Positions 1-4,195 of a stretch of DNA of 5,973 bases are shown here, in pieces. The notes beneath the pieces are model-generated. The model saw only the letters and a program-made list of their open reading frames with translations. It did not search any database and was not told the origin of the DNA. Every line of letters starts with the position of its first letter. Within the stretch, counting starts at the first letter, position 1. The position numbers and the translations under genes were made by a program. Source of the stretch: an uncultured Bacillus sp. (GTDB lineage Bacteria > Bacillota > Bacilli > Bacillales > DSM-1321). The stretch is taken from positions 1 to 5,973 of the forward strand of contig CAKQBC010000158.1 of assembly GCA_934215995.1 (NCBI GenBank). Reading direction: 5' to 3'.

Positions 1-1
1 G

Positions 2-748
2 TCTTATGTTGCTTATGTGAAATTGAGTAAACCACCTGCGAATGCATTGTCATCCGAAGTGCTCGAGGGCCTCAAAGAAGTTCTTGATGCTTTGGAGCAT
101 GATGAATCTGTCCGTGTCCTTGTACTCGAAGGGGAGGGGAGATTCTTTTCTGCGGGAGCGGATATCAAGGAATTCACGACGATCAAAGATGGAAAGGCTT
201 TCGCGCTCCACGCCGGCAAAGGGCAGGAACTTTTTGAAAGAGTCGAGAGGTATCCAAAGCCGATCATCGCGGCCATTCATGGCGCCGCACTAGGAGGGGG
301 ATTGGAATTGGCCATGGCCTGCCATATCCGCTATGTAACGGAAGGGGCTAAATTGGGCCTTCCGGAATTGCAGCTTGGCCTCGTGCCGGGATTTGCAGGA
401 TCACAGCGCCTTCCTAAATACGTGGGTGCTGCCAAAGCGGCGGAAATGCTCTTCACGAGCGAGCCGATCACCGGCAAGGAAGCTGCCCAGTATGGCCTGG
501 CCAATGCAGCTTTCCCTGATGAAGAGTTAAGGCCTGCTGTCAGAAAGCTGGCCGCGAAAATCGCTGAGAAGAGCCCCCTTGCTTTGAAGAAAGCGATCGA
601 GCTCATCAATTTCACGAAACATGACCAGTATTATCGCGGTGTGGAGCATGAAAGGGATGCTTTCGGAGAAGTGTTTACTTCGGCGGATGCAAGAGAAGGA
701 ATCTCCGCTTTTATTGAAAAAAGAAAGCCTGTATTTTCAGGGAAGTAA
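2..748 (+). CDS. fadB: Enoyl-CoA hydratase (crotonase family), 5' end cut by window edge
   Basis: Enoyl-CoA hydratase hydrates trans-2-enoyl-CoA to 3-hydroxyacyl-CoA in fatty-acid beta-oxidation, in the cytoplasm. The 248 visible residues carry the crotonase hallmarks: an early PPANALS motif, the oxyanion-hole segment FFSAGADIKEF (nt about 143-175), GAALGGGLELAMAC with the first catalytic Glu (codon 305-307), and LPELQLGLVPGFAGSQRLP with the second catalytic Glu (codon 365-367). The helical C-terminus ends in FIEKRKPVF, as in Bacillus FadB/YsiB. The frame is open to the window edge, and residues before GTG 17 (SYVAY) align with the family's first strand. The GTG at 17 has no Shine-Dalgarno, so it is internal and roughly 8-10 N-terminal residues lie outside the window. 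etfB follows after 56 bp with no terminator between, suggesting cotranscription. The identity as a crotonase is firm. Assignment to FadB rather than another paralogue rests on remembered similarity and on the etf neighbours. Confidence 0.92.
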   Translation, partial: SYVAYVKLSKPPANALSSEVLEGLKEVLDALEHDESVRVLVLEGEGRFFSAGADIKEFTTIKDGKAFALHAGKGQELFERVERYPKPIIAAIHGAALGGGLELAMACHIRYVTEGAKLGLPELQLGLVPGFAGSQRLPKYVGAAKAAEMLFTSEPITGKEAAQYGLANAAFPDEELRPAVRKLAAKIAEKSPLALKKAIELINFTKHDQYYRGVEHERDAFGEVFTSADAREGISAFIEKRKPVFSGK

Positions 749-804
749 TTTTTTTAGATTTAATTTTCATAATCTTCATAATTAAAAGTAACAGGAGGCT
801 ATTT

Positions 805-1578
805 ATGAATATCTACGTACTATTGAAGAGAACTTTTGACACAGAAGAAAAAATATCATTGGCGAATGGGGAAATCAATGAAGATGGTGCGGAATTCATC
901 ATCAATCCATATGACGAGTACGCTGTTGAAGAAGCAATCGTAAAAAGGGACGCACACGGCGGGGAAGTGACTGTTGTCACGGTCGGTTCCGAAGAAGCAG
1001 AAAAGCAATTGCGTACTGCTTTGGCAATGGGTGCTGATAAAGCAGTGCTGATCAATACAGAAGATGATATTGAAAATGGCGACCAATATACAACTTCCAA
1101 AATCCTGGCGGAATATTTGAAGGATAAGGATGCTGACTTGATCATCGCAGGCAATGTTGCGATCGACAGCGGATCAGGGCAAGTGGGTCCGCGCGTGGCT
1201 GAATTGTTGGGGATTCCTTACGTAACAACTATTACAAGCCTCGAAATCGACGGCACAAATGCAAGCGTGGTGCGCGATGTGGAAGGCGATTCCGAAACGA
1301 TCGAGACGAGCCTGCCGCTGTTGGTGACAGCCCAGCAAGGATTGAATGAGCCAAGATATCCATCCTTGCCAGGAATCATGAAGGCGAAGAAAAAGCCATT
1401 GGAAGAATTGGAAATCGATGACCTGGATATCGATGAAGATGATGTGGAAGCAAAAACGAAAACAATTGAGATTTATCTTCCTCCACAAAAAGAAGCCGGC
1501 AAAGTTTTGGAAGGCGAATTAAAAGATCAAGTGACGGAGCTGGTAACGCTCTTAAATAAAGAAGCAAAAGTAATCTGA
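805..1578 (+). CDS. etfB: Electron transfer flavoprotein subunit beta
   Basis: This is the beta subunit of the soluble heterodimeric electron transfer flavoprotein, which accepts electrons from acyl-CoA dehydrogenases. Subunit beta binds AMP and provides the dehydrogenase docking loop. The protein has 257 residues, the normal family length. Visible landmarks are the N-terminal KRTFDTEEKI, the GSGQVGPRVAELLGIPYVT block (residues 123-141), the ETF-beta signature region at about 155-175 (VVRDVEGD through IETSLPLLVT), and QGLNEPRYPSLPGIMKAKKKPLE (178-200). Leu199 in that last block probably matches the recognition-loop leucine of human ETF-beta. An acidic stretch follows at 201-215. The ATG start is fixed by AGGAGG at 793-798, six bases upstream. 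The gene lies 56 bp after fadB and 33 bp before etfA, an operon arrangement matching subunit stoichiometry. No anomaly was seen. Confidence 0.97.
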   Translation: MNIYVLLKRTFDTEEKISLANGEINEDGAEFIINPYDEYAVEEAIVKRDAHGGEVTVVTVGSEEAEKQLRTALAMGADKAVLINTEDDIENGDQYTTSKILAEYLKDKDADLIIAGNVAIDSGSGQVGPRVAELLGIPYVTTITSLEIDGTNASVVRDVEGDSETIETSLPLLVTAQQGLNEPRYPSLPGIMKAKKKPLEELEIDDLDIDEDDVEAKTKTIEIYLPPQKEAGKVLEGELKDQVTELVTLLNKEAKVI

Positions 1579-1611
1579 TTACAGGCATAAAAGCTATAGG
1601 AGGGCAATTAG

Positions 1612-2589
1612 ATGAGCAGAAAAATTCTTGTACTTGGTGAAATTCGTGATAATACACTTCGAAATGTTTCCTTTGAGGCAATTGCTGCTGCAAAGCAGGT
1701 TGCAGGAGGCGGGGAAGTAGTCGGCGTGCTGATCGGCGATTCTGTCCAGTCATTGGGAGCAGAGCTGATTCAATATGGCGCTGACCGCGTAGTTGCAGTG
1801 GAAGACGAAAAACTGAAGCAATATACGTCCGATGGATTTGCACAAGCTTTGCTTGCAGTCATCGACAGCGAAGATCCTGAGGGAATCATACTTGGCCATA
1901 CGGCACAGGGGAAAGATTTGGCCCCTAAACTTGCGGCTAAACTTGATGCCGGATTGGTATCCGATGTCATTAATGTAGAAGAGAGCGGCGGCAACATCGT
2001 ATTTGAACGCCCGATCTACTCAGGAAAAGCTTTTGAAAAGAAAATCATTACGGATGGCATCATCTTTGCCACAATCCGTCCGAATAACATTGCATCCCTT
2101 GATAAGGATGGATCGCGTTCAGGTGATGTTTCAACCGTGTCTGCTGAAATCACTGACCTGCGCACAATCATCAAGGATGTCGTACGCAAGGCAACGGAAG
2201 GCGTCGATCTTTCAGAAGCGAAAGTCGTTGTTGCAGGCGGACGCGGCGTGAAAAGCGAAGATGGCTTCGAGCCGCTTAAAGAATTGGCGAATGTACTTGG
2301 GGGAGCGGTTGGTGCGTCCCGTGGAGCCTGTGATGCGGAGTATTGCGATTATTCCCTTCAAATCGGCCAAACAGGTAAAGTTGTAACACCTGACCTGTAC
2401 ATTGCATGCGGTATTTCAGGTGCGATTCAGCACTTGGCCGGTATGTCCAACTCAAAAGTAATCGTTGCGATCAATAAAGATCCAGAAGCGAATATCTTCA
2501 AAGTTGCCGATTATGGTATAGTCGGAGACTTGTTTGAAGTTGTTCCGATGCTGACTGAGGAACTGAAAAAATTGAAGGTAAACGCATAA
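1612..2589 (+). CDS. etfA: Electron transfer flavoprotein subunit alpha (FAD-binding)
   Basis: This is the alpha subunit of ETF; it holds the redox-active FAD in its C-terminal domain and partners EtfB from the gene just upstream. The length is 325 residues, standard for bacterial EtfA. The N-terminal domain (1 to about 190) includes LGHTAQGKDLAPKLAAKL (94-111). The FAD domain has AGGRGVKS (208-215), GASRGACDAEYCDY (234-247; Arg237 probably equals the flavin-contacting Arg of human ETF), QIGQTGKVVTPDLY (250-263), and the ETF-alpha signature at 262-288 with ISGAIQHLAG. AGGAGG at 1598-1603 supports the ATG with eight bases of spacing. In Bacillus, ETF passes electrons on towards the respiratory chain (family knowledge). 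The gene ends ten bases before a strong hairpin, so it is the last gene of its transcription unit. Confidence 0.97.
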   Translation: MSRKILVLGEIRDNTLRNVSFEAIAAAKQVAGGGEVVGVLIGDSVQSLGAELIQYGADRVVAVEDEKLKQYTSDGFAQALLAVIDSEDPEGIILGHTAQGKDLAPKLAAKLDAGLVSDVINVEESGGNIVFERPIYSGKAFEKKIITDGIIFATIRPNNIASLDKDGSRSGDVSTVSAEITDLRTIIKDVVRKATEGVDLSEAKVVVAGGRGVKSEDGFEPLKELANVLGGAVGASRGACDAEYCDYSLQIGQTGKVVTPDLYIACGISGAIQHLAGMSNSKVIVAINKDPEANIFKVADYGIVGDLFEVVPMLTEELKKLKVNA

Positions 2590-2598
2590 AAATAACGA

Positions 2599-2640
2599 AA
2601 ATGGCCCGTCGTTCCCAGGCGGGCCATTTCATTATTTTTA
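2599..2640 (+). terminator. Rho-independent terminator after etfA
   Basis: A perfect 10-bp stem pairs AAATGGCCCG (2599-2608) with CGGGCCATTT (2620-2629). It can extend by a T-G wobble and a C-G pair, leaving a 7-base loop. A T-rich tail (2627-2639, ending in five T) follows. It lies directly behind the etfA stop and closes the fadB-etfB-etfA unit. Because the stem begins with AAA, it may also work to some degree on the minus strand. Confidence 0.92.
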
Positions 2641-2690
2641 CATATTGCTATGTTATATTTTAGTGCCCGATTTGTAGGATACTATTTATT

Positions 2691-2759
2691 GGGGCGAAAG
2701 CGGCGGGGAGGATTGGCGTGCGCCCCGCGGAAAGCGTCCGCCCGTAGCGAAAATCAACA
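2691..2759. repeat. GC-rich palindromic intergenic block, probable dispersed Bacillaceae repeat
   Basis: A sharply bounded GC-rich block sits in an otherwise AT-rich intergenic region. It has an inner stem of GCGGGG (2703-2708) with CCCCGC (2723-2728) and an outer stem of GGGCG (2692-2696) with CGCCC (2739-2743). It ends in CCGCGGAAAGCGTCCGCCCG followed by TAGCGAAAATCAAC. From memory, this ending resembles short GC-rich repeats scattered between genes in many Bacillaceae genomes, which often end in a GGAAAGCG...AGCGGAAATCAAC pattern. No coding sequence or T-tract is associated with it. Only one copy is visible here, so the dispersed nature is inference. Confidence 0.55.
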
Positions 2760-2803
2760 CTAAAACAAATTGTTAGCATGTTATAAACTAACAGTGTTAT
2801 ACT
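2756..2803 (+). promoter_or_regulatory. Putative trxA promoter with overlapping inverted repeats
   Basis: TGTTATACT at 2795-2803 is an extended -10 element (TGn followed by TATACT). It predicts a transcript start near 2810 and a leader of about 33 bases. No good -35 lies 16-18 bases upstream; TTGTTA at 2770-2775 is 22 bases away. Two nested dyads cover the site: TGTTAG (2771-2776) with CTAACA (2788-2793), and AACACT (2756-2761) with AGTGTT (2793-2798), the latter reaching into the -10 element. An AGCA tetranucleotide at 2775-2778 recalls the Spx-associated motif of Bacillus trx promoters, but four bases are weak evidence. Confidence 0.5.
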
Positions 2804-2842
2804 AATGATATTAATTTTGTAATATTATAGGAGGGCTATCGT

Positions 2843-3157
2843 ATGGCGATTGTCAATGCTACTGATCAATCTTTCACTGCCGAAACTTCTCAAGGTCTAG
2901 TTCTGGCTGATTTCTGGGCTACATGGTGCGGACCTTGTAAAATGATTGCTCCTGTTTTAGAGGAGTTAGATAAAGAAATGGGCGACACAGTTAAAGTCGT
3001 TAAACTTGATGTTGATGAAAACCAGGAAACTGCCGGTAAATTCGGTGTAATGAGCATTCCGACTTTGATTCTTTTCAAGGATGGCGAAGTAGTCGATAAA
3101 GTAGTTGGTTTCCAACCGAAAGAAGCACTTGCTGAATTGGTCAGCAAACACGCTTAA
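2843..3157 (+). CDS. trxA: Thioredoxin
   Basis: Thioredoxin is a cytoplasmic dithiol-disulfide oxidoreductase, kept reduced by thioredoxin reductase, that supplies electrons to ribonucleotide reductase, peroxiredoxins and other disulfide-bearing proteins. The 104-residue protein has the classical single-domain length. The active site is WCGPC (28-32, catalytic Cys29 and Cys32) within ADFWATWCGPCKM. The buried Asp23, Lys54 in the KLDVDEN strand and the cis-proline Pro73 in SIPTLILF are all present. There is no signal peptide. AGGAGGG at 2829-2835 sits just upstream of the ATG. The gene is monocistronic: its own promoter region lies upstream, a hairpin follows, and the next gene is convergent. 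The etfA-trxA-uvrC neighbourhood is typical of Bacillus. Confidence 0.98.
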   Translation: MAIVNATDQSFTAETSQGLVLADFWATWCGPCKMIAPVLEELDKEMGDTVKVVKLDVDENQETAGKFGVMSIPTLILFKDGEVVDKVVGFQPKEALAELVSKHA

Positions 3158-3208
3158 GAAATCAAAGCTTTTTGGAACAGGATAAAGCCGGCTTTGATTC
3201 TTTCTTTA
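3158..3208 (+). terminator. Probable terminator after trxA
   Basis: AATCAAAGC (3160-3168) pairs perfectly with GCTTTGATT (3191-3199). The stem can be prolonged, with a small bulge, by AAGAA against TTCTT. The loop is long (22 bases, with some internal pairing possible) and the tail TCTTTCTTT is pyrimidine-rich rather than a pure T run, so efficiency may be moderate. The position, starting immediately after the trxA stop, supports the call. Confidence 0.65.
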
Positions 3209-3272
3209 CGGAATCGAACCATCCTGTAAGCCTGCAATCGCAGGGCGAAATCCAGGGATAATTGAAATGTAT

Positions 3273-3310
3273 CCAAAAAAGATGGCTCCGGAATCCCGGT
3301 GCCATCTTTC
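3273..3310 (-). terminator. Rho-independent terminator for the minus-strand ykuS, possibly bidirectional
   Basis: AAAGATGGC (3278-3286) pairs perfectly with GCCATCTTT (3301-3309). After a T-T mismatch, CCGG (3288-3291) pairs with CCGG (3296-3299), leaving a 4-base loop. On the minus strand the stem is followed by a T-run, the complement of AAAAAA at 3275-3280, about 32 bases beyond the ykuS stop. The plus-strand side has only TTTCTTCATATTTC, so it could serve as a weaker backup terminator for trxA. Confidence 0.85.
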
Positions 3311-3341
3311 TTCATATTTCAAGAGACGTACGGATGAATGG

Positions 3342-3584
3342 TCAGCGTAAACGATTCTCTACTTGCGTGCATACTTCTTCCGCAGTCATGCCATCTGCAT
3401 CAATTACAGAAGCCTGTGTTGATGTATCAGCGATGCCCATTACGTTGGAATCAAGTCCGGTAACGACGCAGCACGCGCAGCCGGCAGCATCCGTTTCCTG
3501 CTTAAGGTCCACTACCTCATATCCTTTATCCCGCAAGGCCTGCTGTATGTTGGTTAGTGATTGTTCAACTCCGATTTTTGTCAA
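3342..3584 (-). CDS. ykuS: UPF0180 family protein, YkuS-like
   Basis: This small conserved Bacillaceae protein of unknown function has 80 residues, close to the B. subtilis YkuS length. The sequence resembles YkuS as I remember it: [17 protein letters not shown] at the start, [21 protein letters not shown] at 35-55 and a C-terminal [14 protein letters not shown]. The Cys-x-Cys-Cys cluster (36, 38, 39) plus Cys72 suggest a thiol- or metal-linked property, which is inference only. No signal peptide or membrane segment is seen. The start codon is TTG (3584-3582 on the minus strand). An in-frame TGA lies two codons upstream, and AGGAGGTG sits six bases before it, so the start is well fixed. It is convergent with trxA and divergent from the HesB-like gene. 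As I recall, ykuS is not beside trxA in B. subtilis, so its place here is a rearrangement relative to that species. Confidence 0.88.
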   Translation of the reverse strand: MTKIGVEQSLTNIQQALRDKGYEVVDLKQETDAAGCACCVVTGLDSNVMGIADTSTQASVIDADGMTAEEVCTQVENRLR

Positions 3585-3590
3585 TGTTCA

Positions 3591-3598
3591 CACCTCCT
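3591..3598 (-). promoter_or_regulatory. Strong Shine-Dalgarno that fixes the TTG start of ykuS
   Basis: The minus strand reads AGGAGGTG, near-full complementarity to the 16S rRNA 3' end, six bases before TTG. With the in-frame TGA between site and start, no upstream ATG can be used. Confidence 0.9.
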
Positions 3599-3628
3599 AC
3601 ATGTCTTATGGTGCCGTAGCCGGGCTCT

Positions 3629-3634
3629 TTTATA
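3629..3634 (-). promoter_or_regulatory. Candidate -10 element for ykuS (proximal)
   Basis: The minus strand reads TATAAA here, preceded by CTG. A transcript starting near 3621 would have a leader of about 37 bases. No convincing -35 sits at 16-18 bases; TTGCCC is present but only 14 bases away. This is a weak call and competes with the distal candidate at 3734-3742. Confidence 0.3.
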
Positions 3635-3733
3635 CAGGGAAAGATGATGGGCAAGGCCCTTTCTGCATCGGGGTGCATTGATTGAATGGCAGCAGGGTAA
3701 AGGAAATCGTCAGGAACCTTTAGAAGGATAACG

Positions 3734-3742
3734 ATTATATCA
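3734..3742 (-). promoter_or_regulatory. Candidate extended -10 element for ykuS (distal)
   Basis: The minus strand reads TGATATAAT, a full extended -10 (TGn plus consensus TATAAT). No clear -35 accompanies it, although extended -10 promoters tolerate this. It would give a leader of about 140 bases before ykuS. It lies only about 40 bases upstream of the divergent HesB-like gene, for which I could not identify a clear plus-strand promoter. Confidence 0.35.
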
Positions 3743-3781
3743 TGCAAATAGAAGGGGATATTAGGAAAGGGGACGTTCATA

Positions 3782-4096
3782 ATGAATATAGTAATCAAAC
3801 CGGCAGCTGTTAAGGAGCTGCAGAAGTATGAATTTGGAGGGAATCAGGGCCTTCGGATCGAAGCCATTTTCGTGGGGACCTGTTCAATTGCAACAGAACA
3901 TTATCTGCGCATCGACGAACGCAGGGAAGATGACCTGTTTCTGATGGCGGAAGGCATTCCGGTCGTGGTATCCGAGGAAAGCCAAAAGAATCTTCATCAT
4001 ACTGTAACGCTGGATTTTAACCCATCACTCGGATTCAAGCTGTATTCCGATGAAGAAACATACAGGTACAACCTGAGGATCATCCGCAATCAATAA
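3782..4096 (+). CDS. HesB/IscA-like (Fe-S cluster biosynthesis family) small protein
   Basis: This 104-residue cytoplasmic protein looks like a divergent member of the HesB/IscA fold family, whose A-type members bind or carry Fe-S clusters. Seen directly are an N-terminal IVIKPAAVKELQKY resembling the family's first strand and helix, GLRIEAIFVGTCSIATEHYLRID (23-45) and GIPVVVSEESQKNL (58-71). That last stretch matches the family's usual 'GIPVVVD' strand and helix, followed by a TLDFNPSLGFKL strand. It has one cysteine (Cys34) and lacks the C-terminal Cys-Gly-Cys pair of canonical IscA/ErpA, so classical cluster ligation is doubtful. Some Bacillus HesB-like proteins also lack it. The ATG start is supported by AAAGGGGA (3766-3773). 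The gene lies 99 bp upstream of uvrC, which has its own promoter. The fold assignment is moderate; the function is unknown. Confidence 0.65.
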   Translation: MNIVIKPAAVKELQKYEFGGNQGLRIEAIFVGTCSIATEHYLRIDERREDDLFLMAEGIPVVVSEESQKNLHHTVTLDFNPSLGFKLYSDEETYRYNLRIIRNQ

Positions 4097-4103
4097 GGCG
4101 TTT

Positions 4104-4128
4104 TGCCAGTTATCCACTGATAATGGCA
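4104..4128. other. Hairpin between the HesB-like gene and uvrC, no T-tract
   Basis: TGCCA (4104-4108) and TTATC (4110-4114) pair with GATAA (4119-4123) and TGGCA (4124-4128), with one bulged G and a 4-base loop. Neither strand has a T-run after it, so it is a poor intrinsic terminator. It begins eight bases after the HesB-like stop and might protect that mRNA end or bind a protein near the uvrC promoter. Confidence 0.45.
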
Positions 4129-4145
4129 GAGGAATAAAATAGCTA

Positions 4146-4174
4146 TATAATAAAGGGAACAAAAGTTCTATAAT
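4146..4174 (+). promoter_or_regulatory. uvrC promoter with LexA (DinR) SOS box
   Basis: GAAC (4157-4160), AAAA (4161-4164) and GTTC (4165-4168) form a perfect GAAC-N4-GTTC palindrome, the core of the Bacillus LexA/DinR operator. The outer CG positions of the longer consensus are not matched. It abuts TATAAT at 4169-4174, so a bound repressor would cover the promoter. Another TATAAT at 4146-4151 lies upstream, at the spacing where a -35 would be expected for the second one, so two overlapping start sites are possible. No TTGACA-like -35 is visible. This predicts derepression of uvrC by DNA damage. Confidence 0.7.
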
Positions 4175-4180
4175 ATGGGG

Positions 4181-4190
4181 AAAGGGGTGA
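4181..4190 (+). promoter_or_regulatory. uvrC ribosome binding site that decides the start
   Basis: AAAGGGGTGA lies five bases before ATG 4196. It lies downstream of the alternative in-frame ATG at 4175, which itself immediately follows the TATAAT -10 element and has no Shine-Dalgarno. Translation from 4196 is therefore the supported start. Confidence 0.85.
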
Positions 4191-4195
4191 GAACA

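Noticed and set aside
17..19. GTG at 17 as the start of fadB
   Set aside because: The frame is open to the window edge, residues before it fit the crotonase N-terminal strand, and there is no Shine-Dalgarno, so it is an internal Val codon of a truncated gene.
766..782. Direct repeat TTCATAAT twice (766-773 and 775-782) between fadB and etfB
   Set aside because: Short, AT-rich and easily expected by chance. There is no promoter or operator context beyond the etfB ribosome binding site.
1376..1843. 155-residue minus-strand reading frame across the etfB/etfA junction
   Set aside because: It is a codon-bias shadow of two certain genes, with no family resemblance and no ribosome binding site.
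2770..2775. TTGTTA as the -35 of trxA
   Set aside because: The spacing to TATACT is 22 bases, outside the usual 16-18 range for the housekeeping sigma factor.
3231..3244. Small hairpin CCTGC-AATC-GCAGG downstream of trxA
   Set aside because: Only five base pairs and no T-tract, so not supportable as a terminator or RNA element.
3649..3659. GGGC-AAG-GCCC mini-palindrome in the ykuS leader region
   Set aside because: The 4-bp stem with a 3-base loop is too small, no T-run follows on either strand, and there is no riboswitch-like architecture around it.
3262..3681. 139-residue plus-strand reading frame antisense to ykuS
   Set aside because: It is antisense to a recognisable family protein, runs through the terminator hairpin, shows no known domain and lacks a Shine-Dalgarno.
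3565..3798. 77-residue minus-strand reading frame upstream of ykuS
   Set aside because: No recognisable family or good ribosome binding site, and it overlaps the starts of both flanking real genes.
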